NCBI GenBank assembly: GCA_937911965.1
Contig: CALDPL010000266.1
Coordinates: forward strand, 1 to 23,401
Length of the DNA stretch: 23,401 nt
Direction of reading: 5' to 3'
Source: an uncultured Allomuricauda sp.
GTDB taxonomy: Bacteria; Bacteroidota; Bacteroidia; Flavobacteriales; Flavobacteriaceae
Below, piece after piece: positions 14,228 through 22,620 of the stretch. Position 1 is the first letter of the stretch. Every line of letters begins with the position of its first letter. The position numbers and the translations under genes were made by a program. The notes beneath the pieces were generated by a model, which was not told the DNA's origin, did no database searches, and was given only the letters and a program-made list of their open reading frames with translations.

Positions 14228-14271
14228 AAAACAAAAAACGGCCCCTGAAACAAGGGCCGTTTTTTTGTTTT
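14228..14271 (-). terminator. Intrinsic terminator of rny, abutting the intron
   Basis: GGGCCG (14254-14259) pairs with CGGCCC (14239-14244), and the pairing extends into the flanking A and T runs. On the minus strand the hairpin is followed by TTTTTTGTTTT and then immediately by the intron's first G at 14227. Confidence 0.85.
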
Positions 14272-14284
14272 GCACAAGAGCTGT

Positions 14285-15856
14285 CTATTTCGCCACATTG
14301 ACCGATCGGGTCTCCCGTATCACGGTCACCTTCACCTGTCCGGGATAGGTCATGTCGGTCTGGATCTTTTGGGAAATCTCAAAGGAGAGTTCCGCGGCCT
14401 TGTCATCGCTAACCTTTTCACTTTCCACGATCACCCGAAGTTCCCTACCCGCCTGTATGGCATAGGCTTTCTGAACTCCCATGAAGCCGAAGGCGATGTC
14501 CTCAAGATCCTTGAGCCTCTGGATATAGGAATCCAATACCTGTCTGCGTGCCCCGGGCCGTGCACCGCTGATCGCATCACAGACCTGGACTATGGGAGAG
14601 ATCAGGGTGTTCATTTCAATTTCATCATGGTGGGCGCCGATCGCATTGCAGACCTCGGCTTTCTCCCCGTATTTCTGGGCCCATTGCATTCCCAGGATGG
14701 CATGGGGGGTCTCCACCTCGACCTCGGCCATGGGAACCTTGCCGATATCGTGAAGAAGTCCCGCCCTTTTGGCCAATTTTGGGTTGAGTCCCAGTTCAGC
14801 GGCCATGACCCCACAGAGCTTGGCCACCTCCCTGGAATGCTGTAGCAGGTTCTGTCCGTAGGAGGAACGGTATTTCATCCGACCCACGGCCTTGATAAGT
14901 TCCGGGTGAAGCCCATGGATGCCCAGGTCGATCACGGTGCGCTTTCCAATCTCGGCAATTTCTTCATTGATCTGCTTTTCGGTCTTTTTCACCACCTCCT
15001 CGATACGGGCCGGATGGATTCTCCCATCGGTCACCAACCGATGCAGGGAAAGTCTGGCAACCTCCCTTCGCACGGAATCGAAACAAGAAAGGATGATGGC
15101 CTCGGGGGTATCATCCACGATGATCTCCACGCCGGTGGCGGCCTCCAGGGCCCGGATATTCCTGCCCTCCCTTCCAATGATCCTTCCCTTGACATCATCG
15201 GATTCCAGGTTGAAAACCGAAACGCAGTTCTCCACGGCCTCCTCTGTACCGATCCTTTGGATGGTGTTGATCACTATTTTTCGGGCCTCCTGTTGGGCCG
15301 TCAATTTGGCTTCCTCCAGACTGGTCTGCAGATAGGCCATCGCATCCGATTTTGCCGTTTCCTTGAGCGATTCCATCAATTGGCTCTTGGCATCCTCGGC
15401 CGAAAGGCCGGAAATCACCTCCAGCTGCTGCACTTGGCTTTTGTGCATTTTCTCGAGCTCGGATTGTTTTTTCTCCAGGATTTCCCCCTTATAGGCAAGC
15501 TCCCGGATTTGCTCCTGGAGTTGTTCGTTCAATTTTTTGTTCTTGGCCAGTTCCCCGCTCACTTGGGATTCCTTGTCCCTGGTCCGCTTTTCGGCCTCCG
15601 CTATCTTTTTATCCTTCCCTATGATCACTTTCTCGTGTTCGGCCTTGAGCTCCAGGAACTTTTCCTTGGCCTGGAAAATCTTGTCCTTTTTGATGTTCTC
15701 CCCATCCTTCTTGGCCTCTTTTATAATATCCTCGGCCTCCCTCTTGGCATTGGCAAGGGCCTTCGAACCCTTTCCCTTTTCCATCATCTTGGCTATCGCG
15801 AAACCGATGCCCAGCCCTAGGGCGACCGCCACGGCGATCAGTATACTATTGTCCAT
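14285..15856 (-). CDS. rny: Ribonuclease Y
   Basis: This 523-residue protein has a single N-terminal membrane helix (about 4-21), a long charged coiled coil (about 30-200) and a KH domain with [15 protein letters not shown]. An HD domain carries LLHDIGK (H369, D370), followed by the conserved [15 protein letters not shown] and GAHHDE. Ribonuclease Y is a membrane-anchored endoribonuclease that starts mRNA decay. Length and domain order are those of the full family. The gene lies downstream of the 6S-type RNA and the zap genes on the same strand and ends before a strong terminator, after which the group II intron has inserted. Confidence 0.95.
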   Translation of the reverse strand: MDNSILIAVAVALGLGIGFAIAKMMEKGKGSKALANAKREAEDIIKEAKKDGENIKKDKIFQAKEKFLELKAEHEKVIIGKDKKIAEAEKRTRDKESQVSGELAKNKKLNEQLQEQIRELAYKGEILEKKQSELEKMHKSQVQQLEVISGLSAEDAKSQLMESLKETAKSDAMAYLQTSLEEAKLTAQQEARKIVINTIQRIGTEEAVENCVSVFNLESDDVKGRIIGREGRNIRALEAATGVEIIVDDTPEAIILSCFDSVRREVARLSLHRLVTDGRIHPARIEEVVKKTEKQINEEIAEIGKRTVIDLGIHGLHPELIKAVGRMKYRSSYGQNLLQHSREVAKLCGVMAAELGLNPKLAKRAGLLHDIGKVPMAEVEVETPHAILGMQWAQKYGEKAEVCNAIGAHHDEIEMNTLISPIVQVCDAISGARPGARRQVLDSYIQRLKDLEDIAFGFMGVQKAYAIQAGRELRVIVESEKVSDDKAAELSFEISQKIQTDMTYPGQVKVTVIRETRSVNVAK

Positions 15857-15873
15857 TTCGTTTGTGTTTAGTT

Positions 15874-16042
15874 AAAAAAAAAGCCCACATCGGCCGAAGT
15901 TTTGTACAAACTCCTAATTACAGGTTTAGGGTTAACAGGCTGATCAAGGATCCCTGGAACAGGGCATGCTTTTACAACCTAAACTCACCCTTCTTAATTA
16001 TAATAGTGTTGAGCTTGTCAAAAAATGATTACCAATGTGGGC
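15874..16042 (-). ncRNA. ssrS: 6S-type regulatory RNA (6S-Flavo-like)
   Basis: On the minus strand an RNA of about 165 nt is closed by an 11-bp stem, GCCCACATTGG (16042-16032) with CCGATGTGGGC (15893-15883), and ends in nine T residues (15882-15874). Inside, ACAAGCTC pairs with GAGTTTGT and GTTTAGG pairs with CCTAAAC around a central AT-rich bulge, with a terminal hairpin around CCCTG/CAGGG. A long rod with a central bubble is the shape of 6S RNA, which binds RNA polymerase as a promoter mimic. A TATTTTTG element lies 5 bases before the 5' G. The identity is inferred from structure and from its place between zapA and rny. Confidence 0.7.
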
Positions 16043-16047
16043 AGTAA

Positions 16048-16055
16048 CAAAAATA
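16048..16055 (-). promoter_or_regulatory. -7 element of the 6S-type RNA
   Basis: TATTTTTG on the minus strand matches TAnnTTTG and ends 6 bases before the predicted first base at 16042, the normal distance to a transcription start. Confidence 0.55.
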
Positions 16056-16069
16056 TTATTTAAAAGAAC

Positions 16070-16363
16070 TTATTCCCCCAGTTTGGAATGTAATAGATCG
16101 TCCAGGGCCCTGAGGCGTTGCAAGGCTTCATCCTTATGCTCTGAACGTTCCAACCCGCCTTGCTCGATCTTGGAGGCAAACTGCAGGGCGCACATGGCCA
16201 GGACATCCTGTTTGTCCCGTACCGCATAGTTCTGCTCAAACTTTTTGGCCAGGCTTTCAATGTTCTTGGCGGCCTTGCGCAAACCTTCCTCTTGCTTGGG
16301 ATTTATGGTCAAGGGGTATACCCTGTCCGCAATGGAAAGCTTTATTTTGAGCTTCTCGTCCAT
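16070..16363 (-). CDS. zapA: Cell division protein ZapA
   Basis: This 97-residue protein begins MDEKLKIKLSIADRVYPLTI and continues NPKQEEGLRKAAKNIESLAKK, VRDKQDVLAMCALQFASK and a C-terminal helix. This matches the ZapA family, a small FtsZ-ring-associated protein with an N-terminal beta hairpin and a long C-terminal coiled coil. I chose ATG 16363 because the sequence upstream of it in frame is unlike the family and overlaps the preceding gene's stop. It is 14 bases downstream of the coiled-coil gene and is followed by the 6S-type RNA and rny on the same strand. Confidence 0.85.
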   Translation of the reverse strand: MDEKLKIKLSIADRVYPLTINPKQEEGLRKAAKNIESLAKKFEQNYAVRDKQDVLAMCALQFASKIEQGGLERSEHKDEALQRLRALDDLLHSKLGE

Positions 16364-16377
16364 AATCGTTTTGCAAA

Positions 16378-16668
16378 TCAATCCGAGAGTTTGGCTATGC
16401 AAACATCAAGTTCCCGGATCAATGTATTTATTTTGAGCTTGGCTTCTGTTTTACTGGAATTACTGCCCAGCATGGTGTTTGCCATTTTCAAGGAGTTGTA
16501 CTTTTCCTCCCATTCGGCCAAGGTTTCCTCCTTGAGACTGCTTTCTTGCTGTGCAAGATCCAATTCTTCCTTCAACTTGGCGTTCATTTGCTGCAACAGT
16601 TCCATTTTGTGCAACAATTTGCTCACTTTGTTCTCCAGAGAATCGACAATCCCAACCAGTTCCCCCAT
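16378..16668 (-). CDS. Small coiled-coil protein, ZapB-like
   Basis: This 96-residue protein from ATG 16668 (MGELVGIVDSLENKVSKLLH) is almost entirely a predicted coiled coil with heptad-like leucines (KMELLQQMNAKLKEELDLAQ). It ends TEAKLKINTLIRELDVCIAKL. It is a familiar partner directly upstream of zapA in flavobacteria and resembles division-ring coiled-coil proteins; the link to division is by context. ATG 16680 (MFAAMGEL) is an alternative start, but the promoter at 16695-16725 would then leave only a few leader bases. The two genes should be co-transcribed. Confidence 0.75.
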   Translation of the reverse strand: MGELVGIVDSLENKVSKLLHKMELLQQMNAKLKEELDLAQQESSLKEETLAEWEEKYNSLKMANTMLGSNSSKTEAKLKINTLIRELDVCIAKLSD

Positions 16669-16694
16669 AGCTGCAAACATCAATGCTTACTACA

Positions 16695-16725
16695 CAAAGT
16701 TAACCAACCTAGGGTAACCTCGCAA
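16695..16725 (-). promoter_or_regulatory. Promoter of the zapB-like/zapA operon
   Basis: On the minus strand TTG (16725-16723), a 20-base spacer, and TAACTTTG (16702-16695) match the Bacteroidetes -33/-7 consensus well. Transcription should start near 16689. Confidence 0.65.
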
Positions 16726-16807
16726 TAGTTTTTGGATTTATTCTTTTGGCACGGTTTTGGATTTTGTAGGGCCAATGTCACTATTTTACATTGAACCAAA
16801 CATTGGT

Positions 16808-16815
16808 TACTTTCG
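16808..16815 (+). promoter_or_regulatory. Candidate -7 element for the M23 peptidase gene
   Basis: TACTTTCG is one mismatch from TAnnTTTG, 22 bases before the ATG. It overlaps the right arm of a 6-bp inverted repeat, AACCAA (16794-16799) / TTGGTT (16803-16808). Confidence 0.4.
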
Positions 16816-16836
16816 TATCTAACCATAAAGCACCTT

Positions 16837-18528
16837 ATGCGCCCAACGTATTCCCTGATCCTTTTTTTGGTGGCCCTCGCGCTGCCCGCCCAAGAAAAAT
16901 ATCCCCAAAATGTGTTCCTTCCCCCCTTGGACATTCCCTTGATCCTTGCCGGATCTTTTGGAGAGTTGCGTTCCGATCATTTCCATTCCGGTTTGGACCT
17001 CAAGACCCAACAAAGGGAAGGCTTGCCGGTACGCTCCATAGAGGAAGGTGTGGTGACGCGGATCAAAATATCCCATTGGGGCTACGGCAAGGCCCTTTAT
17101 GTGGCCCACCCAAATGGATATACCTCGGTCTATGCCCACCTTAGGAAATTTGCGCCCGACATTGAGGAGTACGTGAAGAAAGTACAGTATGCCAAACAGT
17201 CCTATGAGGTGGAGATCTTCCCCGCTTATGGGGAACTTAAGGTGCCCAAGGGTTCATTGATCGCCTACTCCGGGAACACCGGGGGATCCAGCGGCCCCCA
17301 CCTGCACTTTGAGATCCGAAGCAGCCTGACCGAAAGGCCGACCAATCCCCTGCTCTACGGCTACAAGGTAAGGGATGCCACCAATCCCACCCTGTTGGGC
17401 CTCTTTGGATATCCCCTTTCCGAAGGTGCGGTGATCGACCGCAGTGAAGTGATGATGCCCTTGAATTTTACCAAACAAGCCGATGGTTCCTTTTTGGCCG
17501 ACAAAATCAATGCCATCGGCACCATAGGTTTTGGGATCAACGGATTTGATCGCCTGGATATGGCGGCCAACCGCAACGGGCTGTACCGGGTCAGGCAAAC
17601 GGTCAACGGGAGGGTCCAATCGGAATTTGACTTTGAAAGTTTCTCCTTTGCCCAGACCCGCTATATCAACACCTTTATCGACTACGAATATTTGCATGAA
17701 CGAGGGCAAAGGATCCAAAAATGCTTCAAGGAGCCCTACAACCATCTGGACATCTATAAGGAACTCCACAATAACGGCAAGATCGAAGTGGTCGAGGGCC
17801 ATTCCTATGACGTAGAGATCGTGCTATCCGATTTTGCCGGGAACGAAACTAGGCTCCTGATCCCGGTCGAGGGCAAAAGGGAAGTCCCTACCAAACACCG
17901 CGACAGAGGGGAAACCCCGGATTTGGTCCTGGCCGACAGACCCAACAGTTTCGATCTCGGTGTGGCAAAGGTCTACTTTCCGGCCAATACCTTTTACGAG
18001 GATTTCCACATCCGCCTGCAAAAAGGGAAGGATACCGTGGGCATTCACGACGACAGTGTCGCGGCCCATCGGAACTTTACGATCGGCTTCGATCCCTCAA
18101 ACTACCCGGAATCCCAGCGAAAGCAATTGTTCATTGCCCGTTTGGAAGCAAACTCAAGGCCCACCCACTTGAAAACCTACAAGCGGAACGGTGCCCATAC
18201 CACCCGTACGCGGACCTTGGGCAACTTCACCCTGCTCCGGGACAGCATCGCCCCCACGATCGTCCCTAAAAATTTCAAGGAAGGCCAAGTGTTGAACAAT
18301 TTCAGTTTTCTGAGCCTGACCATTGCGGACGACCTAAGTGGGATAGCCGATTACAGGGCCACCTTGAACGGGGAATGGATCTTGATGGAATACGAGCCCA
18401 AGACCAATACGATCACCTACAATTTTGACGACAAGATCCAAAATGCGACCCAATGTGACCTAGAGGTCACCGTAACGGACAATGTGGGCAATTCCAGTCG
18501 GTACGAGCTGACTTTTTTTAGGAAATAG
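16837..18528 (+). CDS. Secreted M23 (LytM-type) peptidase
   Basis: This 563-residue protein has a signal peptide (MRPTYSLILFLVALALPAQE). The M23 domain follows at about 35-175: zinc ligands in HSGLD (H50, D54), VYAHL (H101) and PHLHFE (H155, H157). M23 enzymes cut peptidoglycan cross-bridges or act in cell-wall remodelling. About 390 residues after the catalytic domain are beta-rich and Ig-like, with no recognised motif, perhaps for substrate or partner binding. All metal ligands are present, so it should be active. It is divergent from the zap operon, which fits a shared role in envelope growth, though that is inference. Confidence 0.85.
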   Translation: MRPTYSLILFLVALALPAQEKYPQNVFLPPLDIPLILAGSFGELRSDHFHSGLDLKTQQREGLPVRSIEEGVVTRIKISHWGYGKALYVAHPNGYTSVYAHLRKFAPDIEEYVKKVQYAKQSYEVEIFPAYGELKVPKGSLIAYSGNTGGSSGPHLHFEIRSSLTERPTNPLLYGYKVRDATNPTLLGLFGYPLSEGAVIDRSEVMMPLNFTKQADGSFLADKINAIGTIGFGINGFDRLDMAANRNGLYRVRQTVNGRVQSEFDFESFSFAQTRYINTFIDYEYLHERGQRIQKCFKEPYNHLDIYKELHNNGKIEVVEGHSYDVEIVLSDFAGNETRLLIPVEGKREVPTKHRDRGETPDLVLADRPNSFDLGVAKVYFPANTFYEDFHIRLQKGKDTVGIHDDSVAAHRNFTIGFDPSNYPESQRKQLFIARLEANSRPTHLKTYKRNGAHTTRTRTLGNFTLLRDSIAPTIVPKNFKEGQVLNNFSFLSLTIADDLSGIADYRATLNGEWILMEYEPKTNTITYNFDDKIQNATQCDLEVTVTDNVGNSSRYELTFFRK

Positions 18529-18531
18529 CCC

Positions 18532-18539
18532 TATTTTTG
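18532..18539 (+). promoter_or_regulatory. Candidate -7 element for the exported-protein gene
   Basis: TATTTTTG fits TAnnTTTG right after the M23 stop and 62 bases before ATG 18602. No clear -33 was seen. Confidence 0.35.
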
Positions 18540-18601
18540 CAGCTTCGGGAACAAGGGGCGGAACATCCCAGTGGGAAACCGCCCTCCCAAAAGGAAGATC
18601 C

Positions 18602-19249
18602 ATGAGAAAAATTGCCTTCATATTTGTTCTTTTCACCACAGTGGCCTTTTCCCAAAAGAACATTTTTGAGAACAAAAACTTTGATGAATTTGCCAAGGAA
18701 CACGAAATCCTGGCCATAGTCCCCTTTATCGCCCATTTGGAACTCAAAAAGGAAGTGGACCGGGATGACTTGAAAGTCCTGGCCAAAAAGGAGGGACAGG
18801 CGGTTCAAAATGCCCTGGAAACCTATTTTTCCAAACGGAAGGAGCGCAAGGGGATCGATGTGGAGTTCCAGAACATAAGGAATACCAATGCCATCCTGGC
18901 CCGCAATGGGATCGACTACGGCAATATCGACACCTTTACCACCCAGGAGCTCTGTGAGATCCTTGAAGTGGACGGACTGATCAGTGGCACCCTGAACCTG
19001 AACATCCTCCTCTCCGAAGGGGTGCCCACCGATTTCAACCTGCTGGACTATTTCAGTGGAAATGCGGATTACGGAAGAATCGGCCTGAAGATCAGTGACG
19101 GAAAGACCGGGAAACTGCTTTGGAAATACGAAAATGAAATCAGCAAAAGAACCGGAAAGAACACCACCGAGCTCATCGATCGGATGATGCGGACCGCCTC
19201 CAGAAAGTTTCCCTACGACAAGGAGCGAAAAAGAAGGAACAGGGATTGA
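18602..19249 (+). CDS. Exported protein of unknown function
   Basis: This 215-residue protein has a short signal peptide (MRKIAFIFVLFTTVAFSQ). The body starts with a strand AIVPF, then a helix rich in Lys and Glu, GLISGTLNLN, and near the end a strand pattern DGKTGKLLWKYENE followed by a basic tail (KERKRRNRD). The order AIVPF, GTL, TGKLLW resembles small LpoB/CsgG-like periplasmic folds, but I cannot assign a family. Its stop at 19247-19249 directly abuts the stop of the convergent cysteine desulfurase, with no base between. Confidence 0.65.
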   Translation: MRKIAFIFVLFTTVAFSQKNIFENKNFDEFAKEHEILAIVPFIAHLELKKEVDRDDLKVLAKKEGQAVQNALETYFSKRKERKGIDVEFQNIRNTNAILARNGIDYGNIDTFTTQELCEILEVDGLISGTLNLNILLSEGVPTDFNLLDYFSGNADYGRIGLKISDGKTGKLLWKYENEISKRTGKNTTELIDRMMRTASRKFPYDKERKRRNRD

Positions 19250-20398
19250 TCAGGCCCCAATGTATTCCTTGAGGACCTCTACCACATAATCCAGCTCCTC
19301 CTTGGTATTGTAACTTGAGAAGGAGAATCTCAGGGAAGGTTTTTCCAGTTCCCCTTTGGGGAGGATCTCCTCCAGGACATGGGAGCCCCGATCGCTTCCG
19401 GACTGGCATGCGCTTCCCTTGGAGCAGGCGATTCCCTTCATGTCCAGATGGAACAACAGCATCAATGCCTTTTGGGGATCCAGGGGAAGGCGTACATTTA
19501 CCAGGGTGGGGGTGCTTTTGTCCAGGTCCCCCGAATGGCCGTTGAAGGCCACATCGGGAATTTCCCGGGCCAGGGTTTCAACAAAATAGGTTTTGAGCCC
19601 CTCAAGGATCCGGGTCTCCCCTTCCAAATGTTCATAGGCTTGGACAAGGGCCTCCTCCAGTCCCACAATATTGTGGAAGGACTCGGTGCCGGCCCTCAGG
19701 CCCCTTTCTTGGGAGCCCCCGAGAATCAAAGGCTTGAGCCCTGAGTTTTTGCGGATATAGACAAAGCCGATCCCCTTGGGGCCATGGAACTTATGGGCAG
19801 CGGCCGTCATGAAATCAACGGGCAATTGTTGTACATCGCAGGGAAAATGTCCTATGGACTGCACGGTATCCGAATGGAAGAGTGCGCCGTGTTCCTTGCA
19901 GAGCCGGGACACCGCGGCCGTATCGGTCAAATTGCCGATTTCGTTGTTCACGTGCATCAGGGAGACCAATTTTTTGGAACCGTCCCTTTGGAGCAATTCC
20001 TCCAAATGGTCCATTTTAGGATTCCCATGGGCGTCGAGTTCCACATAATGGACCGCTGTGCCGTACTCCCGTTCCAATTCCTCCACCGTGTGCAAAACGG
20101 CGTGATGTTCGATTTTGGAGGTGATCAGGGTTTCGACCCCCAGGTCCCTGACCGCCGAGCGCAGGATCATATTGTTGCCCTCGGTGCCCCCCGAGGTAAA
20201 GATTATTTCCGAAGCCTGCGCATTCAATATTTTGGCAATGTTCTTTCTGGCCTGCTCCACCATGGTCTTGGCCGTTCTTCCAAAACTGTGGGTCGAGGAT
20301 GGATTGCCGTAATGTTGGGCCAGGGCCTCTTGCATCCTTTTGATCACTTCTTCCCGGACCTGGGTGGTGGCCGCATTGTCCAAATACACTTTTTGCAT
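19250..20398 (-). CDS. Cysteine desulfurase (NifS/IscS class)
   Basis: This 382-residue PLP enzyme begins VYLDNAATTQV. The PLP lysine is in AAHKFHGPKGIGF (K203), the substrate arginine region is GLRAGTES, and the catalytic cysteine lies in KGSACQSGS (C331). It takes sulfur from cysteine for Fe-S clusters, tRNA thiolation or cofactors. The catalytic loop is of the long class I kind (NifS/IscS) rather than the SufS kind. No scaffold or iscU/suf gene lies next to it, so the acceptor cannot be named. It converges on the exported-protein gene with abutting stops. Confidence 0.9.
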   Translation of the reverse strand: MQKVYLDNAATTQVREEVIKRMQEALAQHYGNPSSTHSFGRTAKTMVEQARKNIAKILNAQASEIIFTSGGTEGNNMILRSAVRDLGVETLITSKIEHHAVLHTVEELEREYGTAVHYVELDAHGNPKMDHLEELLQRDGSKKLVSLMHVNNEIGNLTDTAAVSRLCKEHGALFHSDTVQSIGHFPCDVQQLPVDFMTAAAHKFHGPKGIGFVYIRKNSGLKPLILGGSQERGLRAGTESFHNIVGLEEALVQAYEHLEGETRILEGLKTYFVETLAREIPDVAFNGHSGDLDKSTPTLVNVRLPLDPQKALMLLFHLDMKGIACSKGSACQSGSDRGSHVLEEILPKGELEKPSLRFSFSSYNTKEELDYVVEVLKEYIGA

Positions 20399-20421
20399 GC
20401 TGCTTTCTGATTTAAGGAGGT

Positions 20422-20429
20422 CAAAATTA
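20422..20429 (-). promoter_or_regulatory. -7 element for cysteine desulfurase
   Basis: On the minus strand TAATTTTG matches TAnnTTTG, 23 bases before the ATG at 20398. Confidence 0.45.
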
Positions 20430-20494
20430 CGGGAAATAAAGTTAATTTCTTTTAAAGTGGACCTTCACATGTGTGGATTAAAATGGAATTGCCT

Positions 20495-20502
20495 TAAATT
20501 TG
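20495..20502 (+). promoter_or_regulatory. -7 element for the lipoprotein gene; possibly leaderless
   Basis: TAAATTTG matches TAnnTTTG and ends 4 bases before ATG 20507, so transcription would start at or next to the ATG. Either the mRNA is leaderless or translation begins at ATG 20528. Confidence 0.4.
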
Positions 20503-20506
20503 GCGC

Positions 20507-21019
20507 ATGCGAAGAACTTTCTTTTTGATGATTTGTACCGGGCTGATTTTGTCCTGTGGCGATAATGACCTGGAGATCGAGACCATCAATTTTGACAGTG
20601 TCTCCCTACAGTTCTGTACCGCTCCACGGACCAATGCCAAGAACATACTTTTCAAGATAAACCAGACCGAGTCCTTGATCCTGGAACTCCAGAGCGGGGT
20701 CCTGAACCGAGGGGTCATCGGGGACACCATAATTACCGAAAGCAGTGTACCGGGACAGTCCCAACTGACCTATCGGATCTTCTCGGGCAATGTCTCCAAG
20801 AATTACTTCTGCGACGACATTCCGACGGTGGATCCCAAGGTCCTCGATGAGGTGGAGGCCCAGGGCGGGATGGTCCTCATTGAGACCATGGCCCTGGACA
20901 GCGTCAACTTTGTCCACAACATCAGACTGAGTGGGATTTCCTTTGTGACCGGGAAAGGGGAACGCATCACCAATATGAACATAGACGAATTCGGGGCGGT
21001 CAACACGGCCATACCCTAA
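20507..21019 (+). CDS. Lipoprotein of unknown function
   Basis: This 170-residue protein has a lipoprotein signal MRRTFFLMICTGLILSC, the lipidated cysteine at 17, then an acidic stretch (GDNDLEIET). The body is predicted mainly beta, with two further cysteines (FCTAP and YFCDD) that could pair. No family was recognised. A -7 element just before the start suggests its own promoter, divergent from the cysteine desulfurase. The stop is two bases from the stop of the convergent Smr-domain gene. Confidence 0.7.
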   Translation: MRRTFFLMICTGLILSCGDNDLEIETINFDSVSLQFCTAPRTNAKNILFKINQTESLILELQSGVLNRGVIGDTIITESSVPGQSQLTYRIFSGNVSKNYFCDDIPTVDPKVLDEVEAQGGMVLIETMALDSVNFVHNIRLSGISFVTGKGERITNMNIDEFGAVNTAIP

Positions 21020-21021
21020 GG

Positions 21022-21564
21022 TCAGGGATTTTGGAAGATGTAAACCTCAGTGGCCCCCAAACCATATTTTTGGTAATCGGCATCGTAGTGTTCCAGGTTG
21101 TCGTATCTGCCAAAGAGGTAGTGCAGTTCTTCCTTTAGGATCCCTTCCCCGACCCCGTGGATGAACACCACTTTTTGGATCCTGTTCGCCATGGCGAACT
21201 CCAACTGCCTTTTTGCCGTTTCCAATTGGACGTTCAGTATGTCGTGATTGCCCATGCCCTTGGTCGAGGGCAGCAATTGGCCGATATGTAGGTCCACTTC
21301 CATTTTAGGCGCCTGTCGCTGCTTGGGTTTCACCCTCGGGGGCGTTTTCCTTCGGAGACCTTCCTTTTCCTTCTTGACCTGGCCCACCTGCCGGTTGGAT
21401 ACGGAAATGCTCCCACCCATCCTTATGAGTTCCCTGGCGTGGTATTGCATGGGGAAGCCCTGGTCCGTGATCAGGGTGATCCGATCTCCTTCCACCTTTT
21501 GGACCAACCCGGAAATGGTCTCGTCCAATACTTCCACCCGTTCCCCTATCCTAAAATTGTCCAT
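21022..21564 (-). CDS. Smr-domain protein
   Basis: This 180-residue protein is taken from ATG 21564 (MDNFRIGERVEVLDETISG), an SH3-like N-terminal region (about 1-60). A basic linker follows (about 75-95, RRKTPPRVKPKQRQ). The C-terminal Smr domain has VDLHIGQL and the conserved IHGVGEGILKEEL. Smr domains are small nucleases or nucleic-acid binders; many flavobacterial copies are labelled MutS-like, but there is no mismatch-repair ATPase here. Frame extension upstream of the chosen start runs into the promoter region of the divergent DUF2752 gene and is unlike the family. Confidence 0.75.
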   Translation of the reverse strand: MDNFRIGERVEVLDETISGLVQKVEGDRITLITDQGFPMQYHARELIRMGGSISVSNRQVGQVKKEKEGLRRKTPPRVKPKQRQAPKMEVDLHIGQLLPSTKGMGNHDILNVQLETAKRQLEFAMANRIQKVVFIHGVGEGILKEELHYLFGRYDNLEHYDADYQKYGLGATEVYIFQNP

Positions 21565-21607
21565 GGCCGCTGCTGTTAAAAAAATGATGGAAAAGATAAT
21601 CCCAATA

Positions 21608-21631
21608 CGCAAAAATAATAGTATTTTTCGG
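21608..21631. promoter_or_regulatory. Back-to-back -7 elements in a near palindrome
   Basis: TATTTTTG on the minus strand (21617-21610) and TATTTTTC on the plus strand (21622-21629) face away from each other 4 bases apart. They could serve the Smr gene and the DUF2752 gene respectively. Confidence 0.35.
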
Positions 21632-21646
21632 CAGTCACAGCGCACG

Positions 21647-21955
21647 ATGATCATAAAACAGTCACTATATCTGTCCGGTCTGGAGGATTATATGCTTCCT
21701 TGCCTCAACAAAAAATTCCTTGGGGTGGACTGTCCGGGCTGTGGCCTTCAACGATCTGTGGGCCTATTGTTGCAGGGGGAATTTTTGGCGGCCTTCCAAA
21801 TGTTCCCGGCCATATTTACCCTGATCCCCCTTTTTGTCCTGGTTCTTTGCAGCAAGGTGTTCCAACTGAAAATCGACGATAGGTTCATCATTGTACTGGC
21901 CATAGCCAGTGTGGCACTGATACTGATAAACTTCATTTATAAATTAACCCACTAA
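21647..21955 (+). CDS. DUF2752 membrane protein
   Basis: This 102-residue protein has MLPCLNKKFLGVDCPGCGLQRS (split here: MLPCLNKKFLG, then VDCPGCGLQRS) with the cysteine motif CPGCG that marks DUF2752. Two hydrophobic helices follow (about 50-68 and 78-97). Its function is unknown. Start ATG 21647 gives MIIKQSLYLSGLEDYM; ATG 21692, immediately before LPCLNKK, is close to the usual family start and also possible. It heads a probable three-gene run with the two CCC-motif proteins, as in other flavobacteria. Confidence 0.75.
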   Translation: MIIKQSLYLSGLEDYMLPCLNKKFLGVDCPGCGLQRSVGLLLQGEFLAAFQMFPAIFTLIPLFVLVLCSKVFQLKIDDRFIIVLAIASVALILINFIYKLTH

Positions 21956-21966
21956 ATTTTTGGAAT

Positions 21967-22293
21967 ATGGAACAAAAGAATCTACCCAATGTGACCATTG
22001 CCCTGGTCCTTTCGATACTGGGCTTTCTCTGCTGTTGTTTCGGCGGGGTACCGGGATTGCTCTTCGGGGGAATCGCCTTCTATTTGGTCAACAAGGACAA
22101 AAAGGCCTATATGGAAAATCCGGAGCAATACAGAAACTACAATACCCTGAAGACCGTGAGAATACTGGCGATCGTCGCCATGGTCCTGGGGGTACTCTAC
22201 TTTCTTTATACCTCGTGGTCCATCAGCCAATTGGGAGGCTGGGATGCTTATATGGAAAAGGTCAATGAGATGACAGAACAATTCCAACAATAA
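21967..22293 (+). CDS. CCC-motif membrane protein 1
   Basis: This 108-residue protein has a first helix with three adjacent cysteines (SILGFLCCCFGGVPGLLFGG). An amphipathic stretch with tyrosines follows (KDKKAYMENPEQYRNYNTLK), then a second helix (about 64-85). This is the CCC-motif membrane family, of unknown function, commonly found after DUF2752 genes. It starts 11 bases after the DUF2752 stop and is followed 6 bases later by a related gene. Confidence 0.8.
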   Translation: MEQKNLPNVTIALVLSILGFLCCCFGGVPGLLFGGIAFYLVNKDKKAYMENPEQYRNYNTLKTVRILAIVAMVLGVLYFLYTSWSISQLGGWDAYMEKVNEMTEQFQQ

Positions 22294-22299
22294 ACTGTC

Positions 22300-22620
22300 A
22301 TGGGCCTAAAACCATTACCTGGAGCGAACACCGTGCTGGTCATGGGAATCCTTTCCATAGTCGGCACCCTGTTCTGTTGTGGCCCCTTCGGTGCCATATT
22401 CAGCATCATTGGCCTGATACAGGCCAAGACCTCAAGCAGGGTGTATCGGGAGAACCCCGAGGAATATACCGATTACAGCCTGGTGAACACCGGAAGGATA
22501 TTGTCCTATATCGGTTTGTTCCTCTCGCTGATCATCCTGGTGCTCGTGATCATCTATTTTGGTTTTATCGTGGCCATGATAACGGCCAGTACCGGAAATG
22601 AGTGGGGCAGCGGATTTTAA
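22300..22620 (+). CDS. CCC-motif membrane protein 2 (paralog)
   Basis: This 106-residue protein has the same plan as its neighbour: helix with a cysteine pair (SIVGTLFCCGPFGAIFSIIG), then SSRVYRENPEEYTDYSLVNT matching KKAYMENPEQYRNYNTLKT, and a second helix. Here the triplet is reduced to CCG. The pair is a tandem duplication. Its stop (22618-22620) overlaps the stop of the convergent recQ gene (22617-22619). Confidence 0.75.
   Translation: MGLKPLPGANTVLVMGILSIVGTLFCCGPFGAIFSIIGLIQAKTSSRVYRENPEEYTDYSLVNTGRILSYIGLFLSLIILVLVIIYFGFIVAMITASTGNEWGSGF

Noticed and set aside
13614..14248. Plus-strand open frames in the 13.6-14.2 kb region
   Set aside because: They are antisense to conserved group II domain I RNA, which explains the sequence better.
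20414..20420. AAGGAGG on the plus strand resembling a strong ribosome site
   Set aside because: No start codon follows at usable distance; it lies in the leader of the minus-strand cysteine desulfurase.
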